The translations under genes were made by a program, and so were the position numbers. From assembly GCA_007988785.1 (NCBI GenBank), contig BJUU01000001.1, positions 1-64,000 of the forward strand: a DNA stretch of 64,000 nt, in the 5' to 3' direction. Position 1 is the stretch's first letter. Every line of letters begins with the position of its first letter. Origin of the DNA: Agrococcus baldri (GTDB lineage Bacteria; Actinomycetota; Actinomycetes; Actinomycetales; Microbacteriaceae). The notes beneath the pieces were generated by a model. That model searched no databases. It was not told the origin of the DNA and saw only the letters and a program-made list of their open reading frames with translations. Below are positions 20,419 to 29,810 of the stretch, one piece after another.

Positions 20419-21144
20419 TCACCAGCGGCCGAGCCGCAGCGAGAGCGCGGCGAGCCCCGCGAGCCCCGCCGTCGAGGTGCGCAGCACGTGGTCGCCCATC
20501 CGCACGGCGATCGCGCCGGCGGCCTCGAGCGCCTCGAGCTCGCCCGGGTCGATGCCGCCCTCGGGCCCGACGACCAGCAGCACGTCGCGCTCGATCGGCG
20601 CCTGGGCGATGGAGACGGATGCGGTGGGCTCGAGCACGAGCAGATGCCAGTGCTCCGCCATGGCTGCGAGCCCAGCGGTGTCGACGGCGGCGCCCACCTC
20701 CGGCAGGTGCGGGCGGATCGCCTGCTTCCCGGCCTCGCGCACGACCTTGCGCCAGCGCTCGAGCGACTTCTCGCCCCGCTCGCCCTTCCACTGCACGACG
20801 CTGCGCCGCGCCTGCCACGGCACGATCGCGTCGACGCCCAGCTCGGTCGAGGCCTGCACGGCGAGCTCGGCGCGGTCGCCCTTCGCGAGCGCCTGCGCGA
20901 GGCCGATCCGCGGCCGGGGCGCCTCGAGGCGCTCGACGCGCTGCAGCACCACGTCGACGCCCTCGCGCTCCGAGCGGTCGATGACGCCCTCGGCGAGGGT
21001 GCCAGCGCCGTCGCTCAGCAGCACGCGCTCGCCGCGGCGCATCCGCGAGACGACGGCGGCGTGATGCGCCTCCTCGCCCGTGAGGGTGACGAGGTCGCCG
21101 GCTGCCGCGCCCGCGAGCGCGTCGTGCCAGTAGCAGTGGGCCAT
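20419..21144 (-). CDS. rsmE: 16S rRNA (uracil-1498 N3)-methyltransferase RsmE
   Basis: SPOUT-class enzyme that methylates U1498 of 16S rRNA. The 241 residues include an N-terminal PUA-like domain (GEEAHHAAVVSRMRRGE) and the C-terminal trefoil knot with LLVVGPEGGIDPGELEAL and LRTSTAGL. The ATG at 21144 overlaps the dnaJ stop as TGATG. Confidence 0.94.
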   Translation of the reverse strand: MAHCYWHDALAGAAAGDLVTLTGEEAHHAAVVSRMRRGERVLLSDGAGTLAEGVIDRSEREGVDVVLQRVERLEAPRPRIGLAQALAKGDRAELAVQASTELGVDAIVPWQARRSVVQWKGERGEKSLERWRKVVREAGKQAIRPHLPEVGAAVDTAGLAAMAEHWHLLVLEPTASVSIAQAPIERDVLLVVGPEGGIDPGELEALEAAGAIAVRMGDHVLRTSTAGLAGLAALSLRLGRW

Positions 21145-22241
21145 CAGAGGTGGAAGCGGTCGCGCATCTTCGCGAACAGTCCCTGCTTGAACTGCGACAG
21201 CTGGGGCTCCGGTGCGCGGGTGCGCTCCTTGAGCTCGCGCAGCAGCTCCTCGGTGCGGCGGTCGGTCTTCGTCGGCGTCACGACCTGCACGCCGAGCCGC
21301 AGGTCGCCGCGGCCCGAGCCGCGCAGCCGCGTCACGCCGCGGTCGCCGACCGTGATGACGTCGCCCGACTGGATGCCGGCCCGCACCTCGACCTCGACCG
21401 GCCCGTCGATGCCGTCGACGCTCGCGCGGGCGCCGAGCGCCGCATCCGGCATCGACACCTCGAGGGTGCCGAGCAGGTCGTCGCCGTCGCGGCTGAACAC
21501 GTCGTGGTGGCGCACGTTGATCTCGAGGTAGAGGGTGCCGGCGGGGCCGCCGCCCTCGCCCACCTCGCCCTGCCCGGGCAGCTGGATGCGCAGGCCGGTG
21601 TCGACGCCCGCGGGGATGTCGACCGGGATCGTGCGCTCGGCGCGCACGCGGCCGTGACCGGCGCAGGTGTGGCAGGGCTGCGGGATCACCGTGCCGAAGC
21701 CCTGGCAGACCGTGCAGGGCTGGTTGGTGACGACGTTGCCGAGCAGCGAGCGCACCTGCCGCTGCACGTGGCCGCTGCCGCCGCACTGCGTGCAGCGCTC
21801 CGGGCTCGTGCCGGGCGCGGTGGCGGCGCCGTCGCACGTCTCGCACAGGACGGCCGTCTGCACGCGCAGCTCGCGGTGCACGCCGAAGACCACGTCGGCC
21901 AGGTCGAGGTCGACGCGCAGCAGGCTGTCCTGCCCCGGCTGCCGGCGCGAGCGCGGGCCGCTCGAGCGGCCGCCGCCGCCGAAGAACTGCTCGAAGATGT
22001 CGCCGAAGCCGAAGCCGCCGGCGCCGCCCATGCCGGGCAGCGGGCCGCGGTCGTACTCCGCGCGCGACTGCGCGTCGCCCAGCACGTCGTAGGCGTGCGT
22101 GACGTCCTTGAACCGCTCCGCCGCATCCGCGCTCGGATTCACATCCGGGTGCAGCTCGCGGGCGAGCCTGCGGTACGCCTTCTTGATCTCGTCCTGGCCG
22201 GCGTCGCGCGCGACGCCGAGGGTCTCGTAGTGATCTGTCAC
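21144..22241 (-). CDS. dnaJ: Chaperone protein DnaJ (HrcA-linked DnaJ2 type)
   Basis: DnaK co-chaperone. J domain with HPD at 31-33, Gly/Phe-rich linker (about 70-95), four zinc-binding CxxCxGxG-like repeats (Cys pairs 133/136, 150/153, 176/179, 190/193) and the C-terminal substrate domains. The first repeat is degenerate (CETCDGAA). Position directly after hrcA marks it as the second actinobacterial DnaJ, distinct from the dnaK-grpE-dnaJ operon copy. It is probably repressed by HrcA through the CIRCE site at 23296. Confidence 0.96.
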   Translation of the reverse strand: MTDHYETLGVARDAGQDEIKKAYRRLARELHPDVNPSADAAERFKDVTHAYDVLGDAQSRAEYDRGPLPGMGGAGGFGFGDIFEQFFGGGGRSSGPRSRRQPGQDSLLRVDLDLADVVFGVHRELRVQTAVLCETCDGAATAPGTSPERCTQCGGSGHVQRQVRSLLGNVVTNQPCTVCQGFGTVIPQPCHTCAGHGRVRAERTIPVDIPAGVDTGLRIQLPGQGEVGEGGGPAGTLYLEINVRHHDVFSRDGDDLLGTLEVSMPDAALGARASVDGIDGPVEVEVRAGIQSGDVITVGDRGVTRLRGSGRGDLRLGVQVVTPTKTDRRTEELLRELKERTRAPEPQLSQFKQGLFAKMRDRFHL

Positions 22242-23255
22242 TCAGTCCTCGCTCAGCAGCCGCGTGAGGTAGCGCGCCACTGCGCGCACCGCGGCCATGT
22301 TCCCTGCGTAATCCATCCTGGTCGGCCCGAGGACCCCGACGTGGCCCTCGATGCCGTCGGTGCTGTAGGTCGAGGCGACGACGGACGCCTCCCCCAGCGC
22401 ACCCGTCAGCTCGCGCCCGATGCGGGTCGCGACCTCGCCCTCGGCACCCATCTCGTCGAACAGCCGCAGCAGCGTCACCTGCTCCTCGATCGCGTCGAGC
22501 ACGGGCGTGACCGTGCCGTGGAAGTCGCGCTCCTCGCGCACGAGGTGCGAGGCGCCGGCCATCACGATGCGATCGCCGCCGCCCACCTGCAGCATCTCGG
22601 TGAGCGCCTGCGAGACCGCGGCGGTCGCGGCGCGCAGCGAGACGGGGGCGGATGCGGCTGCGCCGGTGAGGCGCTGGGTCGCCGCGGCGGGCGAGTGCTC
22701 GCCGATCGTCTCGGTGAAGGCGCGCCCGAGCGCCGTGGCGTCATCGGGGTCGATGCGCTGCTGCGCGTCCACGACGCGCTGCTCGACCCTGCCGGAGTCG
22801 AGGATGAGCACGACCAGCAGCCGGTGCTCGACGACGGCGACCAGCTCGACGCGGCGCACGAGCGCGTGCCGGCGGATGGGCACCTGCACGAGCGCCACCT
22901 GGTTCGTCAGCTGCGAGAGCAGCCGGGCGGTGCGGTCGAGCACGTCGGCGCGGTCGACCGCCTCGTCGAGGAAGCGGCTGATGCCGACGCGCTGCGCGTG
23001 CGTGAGCGGCTGCATGCGCTGCAGCCGGTCGACGAAGACGCGGTAGCCCTTGTCGGTGGGCACGCGGCCGGAGGAGGTGTGGGGGGCCGCGATGAGCTCC
23101 TCCTCCTCGAGCAGCGCCATGTCGTTGCGGATCGTCGCCGCGGAGACGCCGAAGGCATGCCGGTCGACGATCGACTTGGAGCCGACGGGCTCGCGCAGCG
23201 CCACGTAGTCCTGCACGATCGCCCGCAGCACCTCGAGGCCGCGATCCGAGACCAT
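22242..23255 (-). CDS. hrcA: Heat-inducible transcription repressor HrcA
   Basis: Represses CIRCE-controlled chaperone genes. The N-terminal winged helix (VGSKSIVDRHAFGVSAATIRN) and the GAF-like core (SQLTNQVALVQVP) are typical; it is 337 residues. The frame opens at 23288, but the ATG at 23255 has AGGAG 6 bases upstream and gives the conserved start VSDRGLEVLRAIV. A CIRCE-like operator overlaps its promoter, so it is autoregulated. The dnaJ start is adjacent to its stop. Confidence 0.95.
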   Translation of the reverse strand: MVSDRGLEVLRAIVQDYVALREPVGSKSIVDRHAFGVSAATIRNDMALLEEEELIAAPHTSSGRVPTDKGYRVFVDRLQRMQPLTHAQRVGISRFLDEAVDRADVLDRTARLLSQLTNQVALVQVPIRRHALVRRVELVAVVEHRLLVVLILDSGRVEQRVVDAQQRIDPDDATALGRAFTETIGEHSPAAATQRLTGAAASAPVSLRAATAAVSQALTEMLQVGGGDRIVMAGASHLVREERDFHGTVTPVLDAIEEQVTLLRLFDEMGAEGEVATRIGRELTGALGEASVVASTYSTDGIEGHVGVLGPTRMDYAGNMAAVRAVARYLTRLLSED

Positions 23256-23295
23256 TCCGCGCTCCTCTCGCTGCTCGCGCGACTGCACGCCGCGC

Positions 23296-23322
23296 CTGGC
23301 ACTCTCGACTGCTGACTGCCAA
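23296..23322 (-). promoter_or_regulatory. CIRCE operator upstream of hrcA
   Basis: On the minus strand TTGGCAGTC, nine bases, then GAGTGCCAG. This matches the CIRCE layout TTAGCACTC-N9-GAGTGCTAA with exact spacing and a few changes. A TAGGAT -10 box abuts it, so bound HrcA would cover the transcription start. Confidence 0.75.
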
Positions 23323-23327
23323 TCCTA
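23322..23327 (-). promoter_or_regulatory. -10 box of the hrcA promoter
   Basis: TAGGAT on the minus strand, overlapping the outer edge of the CIRCE element. Confidence 0.5.
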
Positions 23328-23433
23328 TCGCGACCCGCCCGCTTCGCATCCGACGTTCAGGCGAACAGGCGCACAATGGGCGCAGCGCGACCGCCCCACC
23401 GGCTGCGCGACGACCATTCACGAAAGGCACGTC

Positions 23434-24378
23434 ATGTCCGATCCCAATGCGCCCCGTCCTGAGGAGCGCGACCCCGCAGCGCAGCCCCGCGATCCGCAGG
23501 TGCCTGCGGATGCAGAGCAGCCCGTCGACGGCTTCGCGGTCACCGACGAGCAGCACGCGGCGCCCAGCGCGCCGGCGGCGCCCAGCACGCCCGGAGTCGG
23601 CGAGCCCGCGCAGTCGTTCTCCTCCCCAGCCGCCGACCCGGCGCCGGCGGCGCCCGGCGAGCCCGCGTTCGGCCAGCGGCCCGCCGAGGACATCAGCCAG
23701 GACTGGCAGCACGGTCAGCAGCCGGGGCAGCAGCCCGGCCAGCCGGCGGTCCCGCCGCCCTACGGCGGATCCGCGGCCGGCCAGGGATCGAGCGCACCCG
23801 CCTACGGGCAGGGATCGAGCGCGCCGGCGTACGGGCAGCCGCAGCAGGGCCAGCCCGGCCACGCCTCGAGCGCTCCCCAGTACGGCCAGCCCGGTCAGGG
23901 CCAGCAGCCCTACGGGCAGCCGCAGCAGGGCCAGTCGCAGTACGGCGCCCCCGGCCAGCCGCAGTACGGCGCGCCGGGTCAGCCGCAGTACGCGGCCTCC
24001 GCGCCCATGTCGCCGCTCGACGAGAAGAACGCCGGCATGTGGGGCCACCTCTCGGGCCTGTCGACCATCGTCACTGGTGGCTTCGGCGGCTGGATCGGCC
24101 CGCTGATCGTCTTCCTGATCTACAAGGATCGCAGCGCCTTCGCGCGCCAGGAGTCGAAGGAGGCGCTGAACTTCGGCATCTTCATGACGATCCTGGCCGT
24201 GGGCATCATGATCGTGGGCTTCATCCTCGGCATCGTCACGTTCGGCATCGGCGCCTTCCTGAGCGCGCTGTATTGGATCCCGGGACTGCTGCAGGTGATC
24301 TTCTCGATCATCGGCGCCGTGCGCGTGAACAACGGCGGCTCGTACCGCTACCCGTTCAACTGGCGCATGATCAGCTGA
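23434..24378 (+). CDS. DUF4870 membrane protein with a long Pro/Gln/Gly-rich N-terminus
   Basis: The 314-residue protein has a disordered first two thirds rich in Pro, Gln, Gly and Ala, with repeated QYG, AYGQ and GQPQ units from about 95 to 195. The DUF4870 domain (about 205-314) follows. Its helices lie near 210-232 (GGFGGWIGPLIVFLIYK), 245-272 and 278-300. The segment FARQESKEALNF between helices is the family signature. The function of DUF4870 is unknown; the low-complexity tail may self-associate or bind cell-wall partners. The ATG has GAAAGG upstream. Confidence 0.85.
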   Translation: MSDPNAPRPEERDPAAQPRDPQVPADAEQPVDGFAVTDEQHAAPSAPAAPSTPGVGEPAQSFSSPAADPAPAAPGEPAFGQRPAEDISQDWQHGQQPGQQPGQPAVPPPYGGSAAGQGSSAPAYGQGSSAPAYGQPQQGQPGHASSAPQYGQPGQGQQPYGQPQQGQSQYGAPGQPQYGAPGQPQYAASAPMSPLDEKNAGMWGHLSGLSTIVTGGFGGWIGPLIVFLIYKDRSAFARQESKEALNFGIFMTILAVGIMIVGFILGIVTFGIGAFLSALYWIPGLLQVIFSIIGAVRVNNGGSYRYPFNWRMIS

Positions 24379-24379
24379 A

Positions 24380-25585
24380 TCAGGGCAGCAGCCGGCGCAC
24401 CACCGCGTCGGCCAGGAGCCGCCCTCGCAGCGTCGGGACGACCCGGCCCGCGAGGGCGGCTCCTCCGTCTGCCAGGCCGTCGGCGATGAGCCCGGCGACA
24501 GCGCGCCTGCCCTCCGGCTCCAGCACCTCGACCGGCAGCCCCTCGGCGATGCGCGACTCCAGCAGCACCCGCTCGACGCGCCGCGTCTCGTCGTCGAGCA
24601 CCTCGCGCGCGAGCGCGGGCGAGGCGCCCGCGAGCAGTCGGTCGCGGTAGGCGGCCGGGTGCTTGACGTTCCACCAGCGCACCCCGCCCACGTGGCTGTG
24701 CGCGCCGGGGCCGAAGCCCCACCAGTCGTGCCCCCGCCAGTAGGCGAGGTTGTGCCGGGCGACGCGCGACTCCCGCGCCCAGTTGGAGACCTCGTACCAG
24801 GTGTAGCCCGCGCTGCCGAGCGTCGCATCCGCCGCCTCGTACATCGCCGCCTGCAGGTCGTCGTCGGGCGCGACCAGCTCGCCGCGGCGGATGCGCCGCG
24901 CCAGCGCCGTGCCGTCCTCGACGATGAGGGCGTAGGCCGAGACGTGGTCGGGCTGCATCGCGACCGCCGCGTCGAGCGAGCGCTGCCAGTCCTCCAGCGA
25001 CTCGCCCGGCGCGCCGTAGATGAGGTCGAGGCTCACCTCGAGGCCGGCCTCGCGCGCCCAGCCGACCACCTGCGGCACCCGGGCCGGGTCGTGCGTGCGG
25101 TCGAGCGCGGCGAGCACGTGCGGCACGGCCGACTGCATGCCGAAGGAGACGCGCGTGACGCCGCCGTCCCGCAGCCTGCGCAGCCCGTCGGCGTCGATCG
25201 AGTCGGGATTGGCCTCGGTGGTGACCTCGGCGCCCTCGGCCAGGCCGAACGCATCCGTCACGCCCTCGAGCATCGCGACCAGGTCGCCCGCCGGCAGGAG
25301 GGTGGGCGTGCCGCCGCCGAAGAAGACCGTCTGCATGGGGCGCAGCGGGCCGAGCTCGCCCAGCACCTCGCGGGCGAGCGCGATCTCGGCCGCGACGTCG
25401 CCCGGGTAGCCGGCGCGCGTCGCGCCGCGCAGCTCGTCGGCCGTGTAGGTGTTGAAGTCGCAGTAGCCGCAGCGCACCGAGCAGAACGGCACGTGGATGT
25501 AGGCGCCGAAGGGCGCCTCGACGGCCGTGCCGGCGGGCAGGCGGCCGTCGGCGGGCGCGGTCTCGCCCTCTGGCAGCCGTCCCAC
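24380..25585 (-). CDS. hemW: Radical SAM heme chaperone HemW
   Basis: Radical SAM protein related to coproporphyrinogen III oxidase but acting in heme trafficking. C35, C39 and C42 in CSVRCGYCDF form the iron-sulfur motif; HVPFC before it and GGGTPTLL after it are standard, and the HemN C-terminal domain follows. I use the GTG at 25585, 2 bases after the DUF1990 stop, giving 401 residues. The extension to 25684 would lie inside DUF1990. The lepA-hemW order is common in Gram-positives. Confidence 0.93.
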   Translation of the reverse strand: MGRLPEGETAPADGRLPAGTAVEAPFGAYIHVPFCSVRCGYCDFNTYTADELRGATRAGYPGDVAAEIALAREVLGELGPLRPMQTVFFGGGTPTLLPAGDLVAMLEGVTDAFGLAEGAEVTTEANPDSIDADGLRRLRDGGVTRVSFGMQSAVPHVLAALDRTHDPARVPQVVGWAREAGLEVSLDLIYGAPGESLEDWQRSLDAAVAMQPDHVSAYALIVEDGTALARRIRRGELVAPDDDLQAAMYEAADATLGSAGYTWYEVSNWARESRVARHNLAYWRGHDWWGFGPGAHSHVGGVRWWNVKHPAAYRDRLLAGASPALAREVLDDETRRVERVLLESRIAEGLPVEVLEPEGRRAVAGLIADGLADGGAALAGRVVPTLRGRLLADAVVRRLLP

Positions 25586-25587
25586 GG

Positions 25588-26226
25588 TCAGCGCACGTCG
25601 ATCGACCGCAGCACATCCATGTAGCGGTCGTGGTACCTGGCGCGGGTGGCCTTCGCGATGGGGGCGCCGAGCTTGGCCCACCACGTGGCGTCGCGCACGA
25701 TCGCGCGGAAGTGCAGGAAGACCGTCTCGTCCTCGGCGATCTCGACGGTGAACCGCTCCTCGCCCGCCTCCGGGTGCCCCTCGAGGGTGCCGAGGATGAC
25801 GCCGTGGCTCGAGGGCTCCTCCTCGACGGCGATCACGCGCATGGGCGCGTGGAACTGCATGCCCGCCCAGCGGATGCGCTGGTCGACCGAGTCGCCGGGC
25901 TGCAGGAAGGGCTCGCCGTCGGGGCCGAAGTCCTGCTGCGGCTCGATGCTCGCCGCCCGGGTCGCCTCGGTGCCCTCGAAGCCCACCGGCCGGTAGACGG
26001 TGCCCTCCTCGGTGCCGACCACGTCGACCTCGATGCCGGCCAGGCGCTGGATCTTCCAGGTGCGCAGGGCGGCGACGGCCGCGTCGTAGCGCGGGCGCCC
26101 GTGCCCGATGCGGCTGCGCAGCTGCACCACCTCGAAGCCCTTCGGCGGGAAGCGATGGAAGTCGAAGTGCGCGGTGGCGCCGACGGCGCCGTAGTTCGTG
26201 GGGCGGTCGCGGATGGGAGTGGTCAC
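25588..26226 (-). CDS. DUF1990 family protein
   Basis: The 212-residue protein matches the actinobacterial DUF1990 pattern: NYGAVGAT near the start, then FEVVQLRSRIGHG, VYRPVGFEG, EGHPEAGEERFTVE and a C-terminal RYHDRYMDVLRSI helix. No catalytic residues are known for the family and it has no signal peptide. The GTG start at 26226 lies 10 bases after the lepA stop, so it is co-transcribed between lepA and hemW. Confidence 0.87.
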   Translation of the reverse strand: MTTPIRDRPTNYGAVGATAHFDFHRFPPKGFEVVQLRSRIGHGRPRYDAAVAALRTWKIQRLAGIEVDVVGTEEGTVYRPVGFEGTEATRAASIEPQQDFGPDGEPFLQPGDSVDQRIRWAGMQFHAPMRVIAVEEEPSSHGVILGTLEGHPEAGEERFTVEIAEDETVFLHFRAIVRDATWWAKLGAPIAKATRARYHDRYMDVLRSIDVR

Positions 26227-26236
26227 AGTGCCTTCC

Positions 26237-28087
<1,851 letters not shown>

Positions 28088-28197
28088 GGGTCCTTCTCGT
28101 CGGGCTCAGCGGGGCCGCCGGATGGAGGCGGTGCGAAGAGCCCATTCTTCCACAGCGGATGGGTCGGCTCGCGTTGCGTCGGATCGCCGCGCGCTGG

Positions 28198-28203
28198 TAG
28201 AGT
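28198..28203 (+). promoter_or_regulatory. -10 box for rpsT
   Basis: TAGAGT, giving an unusually long leader (about 105 bases) before the rpsT ATG. Such leaders often carry S20 autoregulation, but I see no defined structure. Confidence 0.4.
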
Positions 28204-28314
28204 CATTCGTTGGCTTCCCCTGTCTTTCGCGCGCCCGGCGTGCGAGAGCGGGTCGCGGCGGGCTCAGGCGAGCACAAGCCGCCGCCGAACATCGATCGAC
28301 CAGAACAGGACACC

Positions 28315-28575
28315 ATGGCGAACATCAAGTCGCAGATCAAGCGCATTCTGACCAACCAGAAGGCCACCGACCGCAACCGCGCTGCCAAGAGCGAGCTGCG
28401 CACCGCGGTGCGCGAGGCCCGCAAGGCCATCGCCGCCGGCGACAAGGCCGTTGCGCAGGAGAAGGTCACCATCGCCACGCGCAAGCTCGACAAGGCCGTC
28501 TCGAAGGGCGTCATCCACCGCAACCAGGCCGCGAACCGCAAGTCGGCCATCGCGAAGGCCGCCGCGTCGCTCTGA
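28315..28575 (+). CDS. rpsT: Small ribosomal subunit protein bS20
   Basis: The 86-residue Lys/Arg-rich helical protein [17 protein letters not shown]... is a clear bS20, which binds 16S rRNA in the 30S body. The frame opens at 28210, but only the ATG at 28315 gives the family start. A strong intrinsic terminator follows the stop. Confidence 0.97.
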   Translation: MANIKSQIKRILTNQKATDRNRAAKSELRTAVREARKAIAAGDKAVAQEKVTIATRKLDKAVSKGVIHRNQAANRKSAIAKAAASL

Positions 28576-28592
28576 GCTGACCAGCACGCTTC

Positions 28593-28625
28593 GAAGGGGA
28601 CCCCGGACGGGGTCCCCTTCTTCGT
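28593..28625 (+). terminator. Intrinsic terminator of rpsT
   Basis: Perfect 12-bp stem (28593-28604 with 28609-28620), loop GGAC, followed by TTCTTCG. Confidence 0.85.
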
Positions 28626-28670
28626 GCGCCCGTTCGAGCGCGCATCCGCGTCCCGGGTCGAGGATGGATC

Positions 28671-28737
28671 GACGATCCGTCCCAGGATGAGGACGGATCG
28701 TCCGCGGTTCGGAGCCCGTCCTCAATTCGGAACCGCG
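28671..28737. repeat. Two tandem inverted repeats between rpsT and holA
   Basis: A perfect 12-bp inverted repeat (28671-28682 with 28691-28702, loop 8) and an 8-bp one (28703-28710 with 28730-28737). With the rpsT terminator this makes three hairpins in 150 bases. They probably end holA transcription from the other strand. I see no gene in 28626-28798. Confidence 0.6.
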
Positions 28738-28798
28738 CGGCAGGCCGAGCGCATGCCGGGCGGGCCGACGCGCGTCGGCAGCAGCCGCCGGGGCGCGG

Positions 28799-29797
28799 TC
28801 AGCGGTCGGCGAGCTGCCGCACCAGCCGCTCGACCGCGTAGTGCGGGTCGCGCTCCGCGCCCTTGACGGCGTGGTCGGCGTGGGCGATCGCCTCGATCGC
28901 GTCGCACAGGCTCGCGTCGGTGAAGTTGCGCAGGTCGCGGCGCGCGTTGTTCAGCTGCCAGTCCTGCATGCCGATCTGCCGCGCGGCCTGCGAGCCGCCT
29001 CCCGAGACGCCCGATGCCTTGGCGAGCTGCCGGAACCGCACGGCGAAGGCCGCGACGATCGGCACGGGATCGGCACCGGTGGCGATCGCCTGCCGCAGGG
29101 TCACGAGCGCCTTGGCGGTGTCGCGGGCGATGACCTCGTCGACGACGGCGAACGCGGTGGTCTCGACGCGGCCGGCGTAGTAGGTGCGCACCACCTGCTC
29201 GGTCACCGGCCCCTCGGTGTCGAGCGCCACCTGCCGGATGGCGTTGGCGAGCTCGGCGATGTCGCTGTGGAAGGCGTCGACGAGCGCGGCGATCGCGCCC
29301 GGCGTCGCCTCGCGCTCGAGCATCCGCAGCTCGTTGCGGGCGAAGGGCACCATGTCGCCGCGGCCGAGCGGCTGGCAGACCACCTCGAGGGCTCCGGGCG
29401 TCGCGCGGATGGCGTCGAGCAGCTTCTTGCCCCGCACGGTCGAGCCGTCGTGGCGGATCACGAGCGTGGTGCCGTCGACGGGCTGCTGGAGGTAGCGGAG
29501 CGCGTCGGCGATGAACGCATCCGTCGCCTTCACGCCGTTCGCGACCCGCACGAGGCGCGGCTCGTCGAACAGCGATGGGCTCGCGATGAGCTCGAGCGCG
29601 CCGTCGGAGTACTGGCCGGCGTCGAGGTCGGTGACCTCGAGCTCCGGATCCTCCATGAGCAGCAGCGCCCTGAGCCGCTGCAGCGCGCGGTCGGCGAGGA
29701 ACGACTCCTTGCCGAACACCAGCAGCACGGGTGCGGGCGAGACCTGCTCCCAGCCGATCTTGGGGATGCCCTGTGCCCTGGGGGTGCCCTGCGCCAT
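28799..29797 (-). CDS. holA: DNA polymerase III subunit delta (HolA)
   Basis: Clamp-loader subunit that opens the beta clamp. The 332-residue product has the family pattern: VLLVFGKESFLADRAL near the start, YLQQPVDGTTLVIRHDG in the AAA-like part, and LRNFTDASLCDAIEAIAHADHAVKG near the C-terminus. The frame is open to 29953, but comEC ends at 29808, so the ATG at 29797 is preferred. A TAGGCT -10 box lies 7 bases upstream, predicting a leaderless mRNA. The comEA-comEC-holA order is classic. Confidence 0.94.
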   Translation of the reverse strand: MAQGTPRAQGIPKIGWEQVSPAPVLLVFGKESFLADRALQRLRALLLMEDPELEVTDLDAGQYSDGALELIASPSLFDEPRLVRVANGVKATDAFIADALRYLQQPVDGTTLVIRHDGSTVRGKKLLDAIRATPGALEVVCQPLGRGDMVPFARNELRMLEREATPGAIAALVDAFHSDIAELANAIRQVALDTEGPVTEQVVRTYYAGRVETTAFAVVDEVIARDTAKALVTLRQAIATGADPVPIVAAFAVRFRQLAKASGVSGGGSQAARQIGMQDWQLNNARRDLRNFTDASLCDAIEAIAHADHAVKGAERDPHYAVERLVRQLADR

Positions 29798-29804
29798 GCG
29801 ATCC

Positions 29805-29810
29805 AGCCTA
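29805..29810 (-). promoter_or_regulatory. -10 box for holA (leaderless)
   Basis: TAGGCT on the minus strand 7 bases before the holA ATG; it overlaps the comEC stop. Confidence 0.45.

Noticed and set aside
23749-24000. CRISPR-like repeats in the QYGQPG region
   Set aside because: They are codon repeats inside the DUF4870 low-complexity tail (irregular unit length, no spacers).
25028-26226. Possible frameshift between DUF1990 and hemW
   Set aside because: Both proteins have proper family ends; hemW has a good GTG 2 bases after the DUF1990 stop.
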